A stretch of DNA of 64,000 nucleotides. Origin: Valencia hispanica (lineage: Eukaryota > Chordata > Actinopteri > Cyprinodontiformes > Valenciidae). The position numbers were made by a program, and so were the translations under genes. How positions within the stretch are numbered: position 1 is the stretch's first letter; every line of letters begins with the position of its first letter. The notes under the pieces are model-generated. The model had not been told where the DNA came from. It saw only the letters and a program-made list of their open reading frames with translations, and did no database searches. The DNA is taken from the NCBI GenBank assembly GCA_963556495.2, contig OY747704.1, positions 36,403,501-36,467,500 on the forward strand, written 5' to 3'. Shown here piece by piece: positions 11,750 through 24,385 of this stretch.

Positions 11750-12066
11750 AATAAATCGTGTGAGCATTTACACATGAATGAGCTCTTCTCTGATTGTGAT
11801 CTGATGTAAACTGGTGTGCCTCTGATTTGTCACAACTTTGCCACCTTAAGGCTTAACATTACCAACAAACTGTGCCGTTTTGCTTCAGAAAACGATATGC
11901 GTTTGTAAACATTATTCATTTGCATCACAAAAAAAACGGCGGCCAAAATTCGCAACTCACTATTACTCGGCACTATTTTCTTTCCATTCCAATCAATCCG
12001 CGCTGTGGCCAGCATCAACTGTTGCGCTCCTCCCGTCAGCTGTTCTAAAGTTGAATGCAGACAACA

Positions 12067-12210
12067 TGTCTGGTTACGAAACATCTGATCATGAAACTCA
12101 TGTAGCACAATGCCAGATGGATTGGATGAAGAAGAAACTTTTTTTAGCACGCCAAAGGGATACCTTTATGAACCGGAGTATACAGATGCCGAACTTCAGC
12201 AGATGAAAAC
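12067..12210 (+). pseudogene. Fragment resembling a transposon-borne P2X7-C-terminus-like ORF
   Basis: A + frame from ATG at 12067 reads MSGYETSDHETHVAQCQMDW. After a one-base shift a second frame reads PKGYLYEPEYTDAELQQM. The YLYEPEYT...EL pattern recalls a small ORF common in fish DNA transposons, related to the intracellular part of P2X7 receptors. The cysteine-rich continuation is absent. Surrounding sequence (11750-12300) may be the rest of a decayed DNA transposon; its termini were not found. The assignment rests on one short motif. Confidence 0.35.
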
Positions 12211-13044
12211 ACAATGCATGTCAGTTAATGTTTTCAGGTTTCTTTATTGGTTGCAAAACCCTTCCTCATTCGGCCATGGATAAACAAAATGGCATCAAAA
12301 GGAGCTTTAGTCAATGCTGGGTATGCTCTCTGCTGTCACTTTTTAACTTGAAATACATCAGGCCTTTGCTCCTCTCCTTCGTCTTCACAGGGGGGCATGC
12401 CATCTGTCACATCACAGAGTCACACAGAATACACAGCATGTACAGTATATGAGCAGAGAAACACAGTGACAACAAAAAAACATATCTTGTTATATGCGGT
12501 GGAACAAACATTTTCTGAGACAAATATGTGCAAACCCACACTAACGTACACAAAGTGTTTCCTCATTCTGAGCTCATTCATTCTTGTTACAGAAACATAA
12601 AAGTTATCAAGTATGCTGTCAGGGGAAAAACAGGGAAACAAATACAGGTAGGGGGAAAGAAAGAGAAATAATGGCACAAGTTAGTTTTTGTTGAGCCTCC
12701 TGTATATTTTTCTTTATTATGTTTTCCCGGACACAGGGTGTGAGGACACTGGTGTATGTTTTCTGTCTACAAGCCCAAGTGTGTTTTGTACTTACGTATT
12801 ACTGTAGATAACAGCTATTCAGACCACAAGTACATTGCACAACCTGTAAAATGTTGGAATGTCTTCTGTTTGAGTTGTTGCTTCTTTATAGAGCACTTAT
12901 AAAAACAGAAGTAGAAAAAAATGCTGAACAGGTCAATAAAAGCAGAGCCACAGTTTTTGCATACAAAATTATACTGTGCAAATTGGCTTCATGCGAACAA
13001 GCAGAGAGATATATAATTGAATAAAATATAGTATAACATATGAA
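12211..13044. other. Unassigned AT-rich sequence
   Basis: No feature recognised; base composition changes abruptly to G-rich at about 13045. Confidence 0.45.
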
Positions 13045-13545
13045 CGGTGTGTTAGTCCAGCTCGAATGGACTTAAAAACCGTTTCGCCTTGTTTGCTGGT
13101 TGGGGTGCCTGGCTGCTGGTCGCGGCGGCTGGGTGGCATTTCTGGGCCGGATCAGTCCTTTTTTGCACTGGACTTGGCTCCTGGGTCTTGGTCTTTGTCT
13201 TTGTGCGGGGCTCTGGGGTCGGGCATTTGGCCGGGTTCGGTCGGACTTGCGGGTGGACTGGCCGGGTGGTGGGCGTGCAGGGCAGGTGGGTGGGGCGCTG
13301 GGTTTGGTCTCCTGCCGGGCCGTTGAGCAGCAGTGGTCGCTCCACAAGGAATGGGGCTGGTGGATGTCGGCCTGGTGGGTCGGCCGCCCGGCTCATCGGC
13401 TTGCTCCTGGTCTGGGCAGGTACGTCGCCGTGGTTCGGGCTGCGGGGGCCTCCAGTGTGCGGGTGGCGCTGGGGGCCTCCTTTGCTGGCGGGGAGGCCCT
13501 TGCTGTGTAGCGACTGGTGCTCTCCCCCTACGAGGGCACTTGGAC

Positions 13546-13572
13546 GGGGGGGAGGGGTGTGCGGGAGGGGGG
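13546..13572 (+). other. Predicted G-quadruplex tract
   Basis: Four runs of three or more G (7, 4, 3 and 6) separated by one to five bases, within the G-rich retroposon. The pattern fits the intramolecular G-quadruplex rule in DNA or in the + strand RNA. Confidence 0.6.
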
Positions 13573-14126
13573 CGAACTCAACCTGGGTGTCTAGTGTCTT
13601 TTGTGTTTTGAGAGTAGAGCGAATGTCAGGGTGGGCTTAGTTCCCCTTCTGGGATGGGGCTGGGGGGACAGCCTTAGGGTCCGTGGGGCTTTGTGGTGCT
13701 GTGGCCGTGGGCCCCGGGTCGAACGTGCCATGGCCTCCCTCCCCTGGTGGATCCCGGTGAACAGCGGTGCCTATTGGGATCAGTGGGGGAGCTGGCTCCC
13801 TGGGAAGACATTTTGTCTCCCAGTCCTTCCCTCCCCATCCCTGGACACCTCTGTCCACCTGCTCCATCACTTTACCACTCATATAGGGTCTTAGGGCATG
13901 GACACATCACTGGGTTGCGAGGAGGGGCTTCCCTCCTCGCTATCCCGTGGTGTCCTGGGTCCCAATTTTAATATACAACTTAGACACTCCCACTTATAAC
14001 ATTCTCACGCGACACATATGTAGGGACTTTGGGGTGGGCACACTTTTCGGCATCCAGAGGGGGAGCGGTTCAATCAGCTTCACCTCTGGTGCCGGTGCCC
14101 ACTGTTAAACCACATATAGACACTGA

Positions 14127-14149
14127 GGGCTCGGGGTGGGGGTTGGGGG
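14127..14149 (+). other. Predicted G-quadruplex tract
   Basis: Four G runs (3, 4, 5 and 5) with one- to three-base spacers, the shortest loops in the element and so a strong quadruplex candidate. Confidence 0.6.
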
Positions 14150-16243
14150 ATGTGTGGCTGCCTTCCCAACATCCCACCCCTCTGTTGTAAATGCACATTA
14201 TAACAACACGCATCAACACCATACTCGAGCGGGAGGATGGAGGCTAGGGGTCTTTTCACACCCCTGTTCGCTACGGGCCATCAGGGGTTGGGGTCCGGAG
14301 GAGGAACAGGCGGTCTGGTTGGGGTCCTGGGCTGTCGGGCTGCTTTGCCACTGTGGGGCCCTTGGCGGTCTGCTTTTCTCCGTCCTAGAAGGTAGGGGGT
14401 CCATCTCCCGGGTCCGGGGGCTGGTGGCTCTACTGGGGCATCGGTACCTGGACCTGGGAGCATAAAGTGTGTATGGGGTGTGTGAGTGAGGGTACAGCGT
14501 CATTTTTTTGGGTGTCTTGGTGAGTCAGTCAGAATGTATGGGTTTAAGAGGGAGGGAACGTATGACTGTGTCTGTATGTCTTTGTCTACCTGTCAGGTTG
14601 GATCTTGGTCTGCCCCCTCGCCTGGCGCACCTCAGGCCTTACACTTAATGGGGGGCCTATTTCCCCTCCGTCACTCCCCGCTGGTGACGGGGGCCCCTGC
14701 CTGCCGGTGCATCGGTGGTCAATCCGGTTCGGACCTGGTGCGTGCCTGGCCGGGCCTGGGGGGGCCGGTGTGTCGGTCGGCCGATGCGCTGGGCCGATAT
14801 CTTCCTTTGGTTGGTTGGTTGGGGCACCTCTTTTAGAGGTGCCAGGTTTGGGATTGTTGGGTGGTGCCTGCTCGGTGGCTCGGCGGGATGCGGATCTGGC
14901 GTCTCTGCTCGTTTGATCACCTGTTCTGTGCGCACCGTGCGTGGCCGGTTCATTGGCGGGTTGGACGGGCCCTGGCCCTCGTTGGATGCCTGGTCTCGGC
15001 GCCCTGCGTTGCGCGGGATCAGGACCCGGGAGCTGGTACAACTTGGTGTCCAGATGCTGGCTGAGCCCGGCCTGGGGATGCTGTCCATCCCCTGCGGCTA
15101 TCGGTGGGGCGCCCCAACGTAGGGCAGGGGTGGGGGGCTTGGATGTTGGCGGTGGGGATTGGCCTAGGGTGGTGGCGGCGCGTGGCGGCTGGTCGCGGCC
15201 CCTGCAGTGCCGGGGTCCCCTCGTTGGCCAGTCCCTTGTCGGGTCCCTGCTGGGGGGTGGGGTGCCCCTGGGCCCCGGCTCTCCCGGTCCATTGACCCGC
15301 CCGCCCTGGCGCGGCCGGTTGCCGGCGGGGCCCGTGGGCTCGTCACTGCTGCCCCCCGGGCCCCTGCATAGTAGCCGCTGGACGTTCCCCTGGGGTTCTC
15401 CTTTGCTCCACTCTTGGGGGATGCGGTCGGCCCTGCCCGGGTCCGCATGGGGCTCTGGGGCTCCTTTGGACATCTTTGCTCTGATCTCCTTCATGTCTGC
15501 ATCGATTCCTGGGAGACGGATTGATCTGCTCACACCAACTATCGAACACTCTTATGGAGAAACCTTATATGCACCAGCATGCTAACACACACACATAGAT
15601 GTGGGGTCTCTGGTGTTTAAGGATATATTCTTGGGCTGAGGTTATCATTACTAGAGCTTGATTAATCGGTACCATGAGTTTTTCTGTGAGATTGTTGTTG
15701 TATTTTTATATCTATTTTTGTGTGATGTGGTTGTCTAATTCTTAGTTCACAATGTTTGGTTTGTTTTGTCGATGTTCCTTTTTCGTGTTTTGTTTTTTCC
15801 CCTCTCTCTGCCGTCCTGTGGGTATGGAGGCAGACTTCAATGTCTTCCTGTGTTTTCTTTGTTCCCCTTCCTCTCTTGTATTTTCAACTCACCCTCTCTC
15901 TTGACTTTTTGTTTCCTACCTCTCTTCTTCATCTTCCTTATTTCTTCTCCTTAATTTTCCGTCTCCGTGTCCATAACATCAGGAAATAAAAACCCCAACA
16001 ATTCATAATAAAGATTTTTCACACATATATCAAGTGGAGGACTATAGCAAAAGCTGTACTGCTCCGCTTGTGAAAGTAAATCTGTTGGGCTTCCACTTGG
16101 TACTCAGACACCAATTCTGAGCTCCACACTGCCAAACTGGACACGTGTAAAAAAAAAAAAAAAACATGGGGAAAGAAAAAGTCTCAAGTGTTGTGATCTT
16201 CAGCCTAGTGTTGTGGACTTCCAGCCAAAGCTGGTTATCCAAC

Positions 16244-16648
16244 TTAAAGCTGCAGTGGGTAACTTGAATAAAAGTAACTTTTTGTGATATTTCCTAAAAT
16301 TGTCCATATGTCCCGAAAGTAGGAAATGAGATTTGTAAACTGTTAAAAAAAGCAGCTCAACTGGTATTACAGTAAACCTCCGCAGCGCATGCGATCATCC
16401 GTGCACTCACAGCTAATGTTGTCATATGTGGTTTACGGTTAGGAAATATTCAGGAAAGTTTGTTTTCAAGTCGCGTCAGCAGATTATCTTTGGCAGTTGT
16501 TATGCCAGTAGAGCAGCCGAAGGAGGGAGGAGGACATTGGAGGCGGGGCTTGAGTGCATTAGGGAGGGGGAGTGATGTGAAGCTTGTTTGGCTTTAAATT
16601 TTCAAGCAAAGTCTGCTCTCCTCTCTGAGTTACCTACTGCAGCTTTAG
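16244..16648. mobile_element. MITE with about 22-bp terminal inverted repeats
   Basis: About 405 bp. The ends read TAAAGCTGCAGTGGGTAACT on the left and, reverse-complemented, TAAAGCTGCAGTAGGTAACT on the right. There is no coding sequence, so it is a non-autonomous DNA transposon. TIRs of this kind are widespread in fish genomes. Its target duplication and superfamily (hAT or piggyBac-like) could not be settled from the flanks. Confidence 0.8.
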
Positions 16649-19109
16649 GCATCCTGGCTGGGATATAAAACTTCAACAGTTCAGTAAAATGCTGAAGTAC
16701 CAGCCCATTGAAGAGCTTTTATAACAATTATGATTTTACAATCAAACCTCCAGACAACCTACATCCTTTTGCTACCCAGCAAAAGGAGGCAACATGAGGG
16801 ATATGTAATCAAGCTTTCACTTACCAGTGAGAAGGCAGGCAAACGTTGGCATAGGTGTGAAAAGCAAATGTTATGTTTTGTTTTGTTTTGTTTTGTTTTT
16901 TATCAAAAAGACAAAACAAATGGCAATATACTTTTAAAAAATGAATAAAGAGCCCAAGATGGAACCCTGAGGAGCACCAGAAGTAAGGGGAGCAATTCAT
17001 AAACTGAATTCAATTAACTTAACAAATAAGCTTGTATCAGTTAAATAAGACCATGCTCCAGAGCACACATAGCCTAGTGGAGAAACAGATGTGAATTTTC
17101 AAATATGCATCATTTTCATCATTTTATAACCCATCCATAGCTAGGATCATTTTCCACTGCCAGAGTGGAGTAAGTTCACTTTACTACTGTGTACTTTCTT
17201 TCATAAGTGTCACATTGACAGGCTTGCAACAGTGTCCAAATATTGTGGAAATGCATCAAAGGCGAGATGAACATCTCTCTCTGCTGCTCGTCTGGATCTG
17301 TCAGCATTCTTTTGCTCCTGTACTTGACTGTCTTCTATTCCCTCCGAGCTGTCTTTGTCACCGTTTTTGTGCAGTGTTCCCTATTTCTCTGTCTTTTTGC
17401 ATCTCACTTTCTGCATATCTCCCCTTACGCCATAACACTACATATGCTGGACTGCATTAATACGCCAACCACACACTTCCGTTCTTTTACTCTTTAGCTC
17501 ACATGTACACATGTCTGTCAGTTTTCTTTCCTTCCCCTCCTCTGCTCTCCCTCCATCTGGCTCTTCTGTAAAATAAAAGCTGTATGTCGCTTTTGGCTAT
17601 GCACAAGCACTTCAAAGCCCTCTTATTTTCCTCTCTCTCTTTTCATCATGGGCAGGTTAAGTACATTTATAACCCCAAATAACCTTTTTCACCACATGGT
17701 CTTTGTGTCCATCTGAAATTCCCAAGATAGCTGTTATCTCAAGAGGCAGAAAGATGCTATATATACAGCTTCAGTCACCTTACAGATTAGAAAGATTGAC
17801 TCAACCTATTTTTACTGCTCCAGAAAAAAAAATCTGAGTGCAGGTGAGCAATCCAGGAATTGTTTATCTTGTACTCCTGTTGACTTAATAAAAATAATTT
17901 TGACAAACCAACAAAAAATCAATAAATAATGTGTACAAGTAAGGGTTATTTTAGGCAGCAGTGTCATTGTTCTCATTTTGTGCAACAGATTTCAGATTTT
18001 CAACTATCAGTTAGCGATTGATGTATTATCACACTTAGTGCCTGTGAAGGGAGCGCTTAGTTAATTATGCATTATTATGGCACTGCGCATAATCTGTTTG
18101 CTTCCTTCAAATTAACTAGCTGTGCTGGTAATGATGTCAGTTTTCACTTGGTGTAACACTGCTACCCACGCTCTTATGTTCACTTGTGCGCTTGGATGGC
18201 AGTTGACATTTAAAGCTCTCGGATTGCAGCAAATTTCCTAACCTTCCTGTGCTCTTCACACATGCTCATTTGTTTGCAGACAAACAAATGTATACAGGGG
18301 TAGTCGGTATAATTTGGTATTTTTCATTTATCATTATTTAACTACTTCTTAAGCTAGTGAGATTTACTCCTCCTTAGGTGGGAATAAGCATAGAAGTTTT
18401 TAATTTTAACATGACTCTGCAATGTTTTAGAACTTATGTACATCATTTATCAAACAGACTATTTGACATCTTAATAGCTGAGTTTTAATGTCAGATTTGT
18501 TATCTCTATCTCAATGTACACTTAAGCTAACAGGTATAGAAATGAAGCACCCTCACACCTAAGGACAATTTAGAGAGACTAATTTACATAACTGTCATGT
18601 ATTTTGGACTGTGGGAGGATGTCCAGAGAGCAACAACATGCAGAAATACCCTAGGCAAAATTTTATAAAAATTGGCTTTTTCAATAAGTCAAGACTCTCA
18701 GGACAATGTAAAAACTAAGAACACTAATTCCACAAGGTAAAATATTTTGGAAAGAGCTATCCACTCAAGTTTTATACCTTGTGCTTGAGACTATGACTAG
18801 ATTTTGATTTGAGGACCCGAAGGCTTGAAATGGAGTGTATGCCTTTAATAATTCAGTTAAATAAAAAGAAGCTTAACCATGCAGGGTCTTTAAATTATTT
18901 TTTTTTTAGTTTGGAAATGTTTCTCAAATGATAAAAAGACATTTCAGACATGTTGTTTTGCTAGGCTTTTGTAAAGTACGAAAAGGTTGACCGATAAATC
19001 ATTTCTACATCTACATCTTTTCATTTTGTTCTATCTATGTGGCTAAAAAATAGGCAAAGGAAAAAAATAAGAATGTGCTATTATCCAGTTGCATGAGCGT
19101 GTTCAACTT
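16649..19109. other. Unique intronic sequence with a possible conserved patch
   Basis: No gene found. 18040-18150 is rich in TAAT/ATTA and octamer-like motifs (TTAATTATGCAT) and could be a conserved non-coding element; see findings. An (TTTTG)n run occurs at 16876-16900. Confidence 0.4.
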
Positions 19110-19640
19110 AAACTATTGACGTTTCACATCTACTAATGTCATACAAGATCTGGCAGACCTTGCATATGAATTGTCTTCTGTGCTCTGGAAAACGTTACCA
19201 CAGTATGCACTGTAGAACAACCAGATTCAACAGGAGCTTCTTTCCCCAGGCCACCGGAATGCTAAACTCTATTAAATAACATTACATCCTGTCCACATGT
19301 TTCATACATGGACTGTCTGATTACATGGGTTTAAATGACTTAAACTCACATGGACTGTTCTCAATGATGCTGCTTTCTGTAAAAATGTTTTTTTTTTTTT
19401 TTGCTTTTATGCTCTGCTTTATTACCATAATAGGCGACAACACAAACATGGGAACAATGTTTTTATATTCTCATCCTTATTTACTTTATTCATTAACTGG
19501 CTTTACGTCTTTTTATATTATTTATATTGCGGATAGTGCTTGTATGTTTGTTTGTTTTTTGCATGCTCTGCCTGTTGAGAATAGAGAAATGCAAATTCAT
19601 TAGACTATGTTGCGTACAAATGACAATAAAGTTCAGTTGT
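19110..19640 (+). mobile_element. Decayed LINE 3' end
   Basis: Around 19215-19270 the + strand encodes a degraded TTRF...SFFPQATGMLNS-like string, typical of the C-terminus of fish non-LTR retrotransposons. The block ends near 19625 with ACAAATGACAATAAAG, a common LINE 3' terminus. A poly-T run at 19388-19402 interrupts it. The clade is not determined. Confidence 0.5.
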
Positions 19641-22600
19641 CTCTTATCAATTAATTCTTTGTTGAACCTCCTTTTGCTTTAGTTTCAGCATTCAGTGTTG
19701 TTTAATGGGAGTGCTTCAGTATCTCACAACTTGATATTGCAATATTTGCGGTCTCTACCTTGCTGATTTTCTCAAACACACAACTTGGAGGAAAATTTGT
19801 TCACAGCTCTCTTCAGTGTTGCAGAGCCTCCTGAAAGCCCGCCTTACATGTTTCTGTCTTGTGTTCTCAATAATTTCTGAGAGATTTTCAGTTGTCTAAC
19901 AAATATTGATGATTACCATGCCTTTAAGACAAATAAAAAATCTTTAGAAACCTTCTCCTGACTGATATCCCTTCGCACTGAGATCATTTGGGTCCTTTTT
20001 AACCTCTCTTTAGCTTAAGGGTCCACATGAGGAAAAGTAAAGATAGACAGCTGAACTTTATTTCATGCTAGGTGTGAACTCAAGAGCACTGAATGCTGAA
20101 AAAAAAGGTGCTTCAGTAATAGTTTAAGGACATTCACAGTTGTGTTGTGGTTTCTTTCACATTACTAGCCTTCCCAACATAGTTGTTTATTCCTTCATGG
20201 TAAATTATATGAATAAAATGTCTTGCAATGATCTACCATGGTCTGATTTTATATCACATAGCCTGGTATTTTCACATGGATGTGTACAGTTTGAGTTTGA
20301 GAGCCACTGTAGTGTCAACAAAAAAGAAAGAAGATTACCTCAAGTGTGACTGGCTGTCACGTTTTAAGCTGGTAATCACAACAGTGAAAATGATTTGAGG
20401 AGGAGGATCCAATATTAGTGAAGCTTGAATGAATGTGGATGAAATAGTTTGAGTCATATTTGATTTAGGTGAGTTACAACCACAGACGGAGGATCAGGTT
20501 ATCTCAAAGGTTGCTGAGAGTGAATGTGCACAGGTCAGTTTAAGCAGGGGATCCTTTCTTGTGTTTAGGCTTGCAGTTCTATATATATGGATGGTGATAG
20601 TGGACAGTAGTACTTTAAAGTGGTGTGGAAGGAGGAGACAGACGAGTGGTAGACTCTTGTGAACAAAAGTTGGTATTCAGCCAAAAACTGCTGAAAAGCT
20701 CTGGTTTAGAAGGAGGTTTGCTCTGGGGGAGGCTTGAGGGAAGGTCCTAGGAGGGTTTTTTTTAAGACACAGAGAGGCACAAGTTAAGTAACAGATACTC
20801 TTTTTTTTAAATTGCTCTTAGAGAGCTTAACTGGGACTAACTGGGACAGCCTGTTGGATAATCAGGCCTCAAGTGAGAGTCTAACTGGTCTTTTTACGCT
20901 GTGGCTTGATAAGATGATCAGAGTTAGGTGTATCTGCAGCGCAGCAGGAGCGGCCTCATCTCAGGAGTAGCAGCTACACAGGCATTGATGCAGAAAGATG
21001 AAGAAAACATGCAACCACCCAGGTATCATGACACTGACATAAATCATTTTACTGGCTTAAAATATGGCTTTATAGAACTGATACTGTGTGTTATAGTAAA
21101 TAGAGATCTGAGTGCAAAAGAGGCTGAAAAATATAATTGAAAATATACAGTATATCCTCTCACAGTAATGCTAACAACACATTTGTATTGGTATAAAGGT
21201 TTGAAATGTTTGATACAACACTTTGAATAAACAGCAGTTTCACGATGTACACCAAAAGGTTAAATCCATATTTGCTTACTTTAAAAACTCACATCCCTCC
21301 ACTGATGAATAGACGTATAAACAGGTGATAAAACATTTGACCACACACTGTACTAAACAAAAGCCCCAAGCCACCCTTTAAACTCTGTGTGAGTATTTTT
21401 TTTTACAAAGTATGATATTGCATATCACAGGTGGTCATCTAACTCATCCACCTAAAACTCTGTGATTTACTTGTATACTGTATTTATTTTAGTCTTATCT
21501 TGATTTACTTATTTGTTTACATGTTTTGTGAGCTTGTATTTTGTCTTAGTCTGTTTAGTATACATGTTTAGTATACATGTTTAGTATACATCTTGGCAAT
21601 TTGGGTCATGTATACAAAAAGGGGCAACCATAGATTGATTAAAACCAGATGTCCTGACCAGTCCTACTTTTCCCTTTTCCTTGTTATTTTCCCCCAAGGC
21701 ATTTTGTTAAGAGGTTGTATTGTGTATTATGTAAATGTTTTTCAAATGTAAATACAATAGATTTGAAAAAACTATGGAGGAGAACAGGTACCTTGTCTAC
21801 ACATCAGACAACTTAGCAAAGGACCGGTTTCAACTGAATCTCTGGCCACTTTCTTTCTAGAAGCCTGACTCAAAGAAAAGAAATGTTCAAACTGCTTTGG
21901 TTGAGTTTATGAAAATTTGTAAACATGCCACGATTCAACAGGCAGATAATATTGTGTTAGCAATAGGATTATTCCCATGGAGCTATTAGCTAATAACTTG
22001 GCTCATAGTAGAAGATCAGCAGAGGGATGATGTATCTCTAAGTTCCTTTGTCATGTCTTTCCTTGCTCTGCTCTTCAGCTGTTGACAGTTTGATGCCCCT
22101 GACATTTCTTTTGTTCTTTCTTGTTTCATTTTATTAAATAGTGAACTGTGCACTGTTTTAAACGGTTACAAGAACTGGGCAGAATCAAGGCCAAATTATA
22201 TTTTACACAGTAGTGATATGTTTCTGCTGGTTTTGCTGGATATGAATAGATATCACATATTAACAAATTGTTTAGCCAGGCCACTAAAACAACAACATTT
22301 TTATTACCTTGTGGGATTAAGATTATATTTGGACATTATTTATAAGATTTACAAAAATATTTTTCACACTAGGAAGCTTATTAGTGTATTCATCATAGAT
22401 ATTTATATAGGCTAACCTCAATATAAACAGTTTCTGTTAAGATTCTGTAAAAATGCATGCTACGATTTTCTGGTGGTCATATTGTTTGGTATTGTCTGGT
22501 TTCTTGTTAGTCCCATATAGGCTGGGAACCCCATGGTGCAAAGCACTCTAGGACAAAAATGTATCAAATGAACAGACGTCATTTAAAATCCTTCTGGAAG

Positions 22601-23827
22601 CTGTTGTCACCTCGTTCTGAAGGTCGCTGTGACTGGGTGCTTATTTTGGCTAAAACTGAAAGGTCATTGTATCATTAGAGAGCGATGGAAGCGACGAGTT
22701 GATGCAGTTTGCTTTATTGACCACTCTTGCATGAATAGAGAGCTAGGGGGTCTGCAGTGACAGAGCACTAGAGACTTACTGGCATGTTTTTGCTGGATAT
22801 GTGCCGGGAGAAAAGGGGCAACAAATCCCTTTACGAACTTGTGTGTCAGTGCCAAGATTTGGAATTTTATACAAGCAGTCATGGGCAGCTGGAAGCATTC
22901 AGTAACTCTCTCAGTGCACAACTGTGTTTGAGGTTGTCTGTGAATCTCATCCCATCTGATTCATTGCATTGATTATGAATACTGTTGAACTCCGTTCTTC
23001 TGTCACCAGTTAAAAGTCCACAGCTTAGAGGAGCCAATTGTGGCAAACCGTTCCAAGTTCAGAATACTTAATGAATTTATGTTTGTGATAGCAAAGTACA
23101 TGCATATCAGTTAATCTCACCATATTAAAGATTTGAAAAAGTATGCCAGTATGCAATATGCATGACTTTGAGCAGTAAGGGGAAATTTTAATAAAAATAA
23201 TTAGATAATCATATGAAAAGCAGTGTTAAGCCACTTGCTTGAAATTTTAATTACTTCAGTGCTAAAAACACTAAAAATACACTGCCTTAGGAAATCAATC
23301 AACTCCAAAGTAAGGTTAAAGTATCTCTAATTTGGTTTTGTTTTTCAACCTCCTCCAGCGCTTGGCAGGAAGTAAAGTGACTTATTTTCACAATTAGACT
23401 GATATGCTTCAGCTGTGTCCCAAACATGTAGGAATTTTCTTCTTTTGTTCTGAAGTGTATCCATTTATAAATTGACTTACATTAATCACTGTAACATTTT
23501 GCTAACATGAATGCATGTCAGCTGTCATTTTGCGCTATACTTTCACCTGTAATAATTAAGAAGTTGGGACTTTCATTCTTATTGAAGGAACTTTGACAGA
23601 GTCATGCATCATTATGGAATTCCCCTCAGTGTCTTAATAATTAATCCGTCTCCTTTGCATGGTAATTTTCATTTGACTGCATACGTTCTTTACGAGGTTT
23701 GATACTCTCATTTTCTAGGGCTCTTCGCTGCAGCATAATGGTTCAAAAATCTCTGTCCTCATGTCATTTCTACTTCCCCTCTGAAATGGATGTCATTAAA
23801 TTAATCTATAAAGATGACATTTAAAAA

Positions 23828-23828
<1 letters not shown>
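19641..23828. other. Unique intronic sequence
   Basis: No gene or clear repeat family. 21555-21595 contains three short direct repeats of GTTTAGTATACAT. 23440-23700 is rich in homeodomain and POU-like motifs; see findings. Confidence 0.4.
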
Positions 23829-23920
<92 letters not shown>

Positions 23921-23922
23921 TA
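23829..23922 (+). repeat. (TTTC)n microsatellite
   Basis: About 23 uninterrupted tetranucleotides. The FLSFFLSFF frame across it is an artefact. Confidence 0.97.
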
Positions 23923-24385
23923 AGGAATTTCCACTGAATCCATTCATTTATAGCCTCCTTTTCAAATCTATGATCACAACCTCTGCTAATTTAGCTGTTC
24001 ATCAATTACCAAGGTGCTGTCTTTATGCACACCAATGCAGCATACAAAGGGAGATCTTTTTTGTAACAATACAGAGTAAATTCCTCTGAACATTACACAG
24101 TTTTCACAGTAATAAATGTTCAAACTAAATAACAATACCAAGAAAAAATGTTCAGTACTTGATTTCATTTTCAGTATTGCAAGATAACATTTCCGAAGGC
24201 ATAGGGGTTCTTATTAAGATTAGAAAAAATATAGCCCTAATAACATTATGTCAATAGTTTTATTGTGAAACCAGTTTTAGAGTGAAACCAGTAAGTAGTA
24301 GGCTAGTCAGCAGTCTTTTAAAAAACACATAAAAGTGTAACTTTTCTATGGGCTATAAGAAACAGTAGAGAAGAGAACACTAGGC

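Larger units (their letters stand above)
13045..16163 (+). mobile_element. G-rich polyadenylated retroposon of unknown family (long copy)
   Basis: About 3.1 kb. The first 2.5 kb is extremely G-rich on the + strand, followed by a pyrimidine-rich and AT-rich 3' part with ATAATAAAG near 16006 and an A16 tail at about 16148-16163. Positions from about 15117 to the tail match 46441-47455 closely, with small indels. That second copy has a target duplication and an A tail, so the element moves by LINE-type retrotransposition in this orientation. Long open frames exist in several phases on both strands (for example 315 residues at 14586-15533 on -). They are low-complexity Pro/Gly/Arg-rich, as expected from GC content, and no reverse transcriptase, nuclease or RNA-binding motif was seen. 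The 5' boundary is judged from the composition change; no target duplication was found for this copy. Confidence 0.7.

Noticed and set aside
13045..15500. CpG island or rDNA spacer
   Set aside because: GC-rich, but dominated by G runs rather than CpG; no conserved 18S/5.8S/28S core was recognised, and the 3' end is a polyadenylated repeat.
14586..15533. 315-codon open frame on the - strand, and several 90-210-codon frames on + between 13089 and 15585
   Set aside because: All lie in very GC-rich sequence where stops are rare. Products are low-complexity Pro/Gly/Arg-rich, many phases are open at once, and the second element copy does not keep the frame boundaries.
23814..24089. Membrane-like FLSFFLSFF protein
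   Set aside because: Translation of the TTTC microsatellite.
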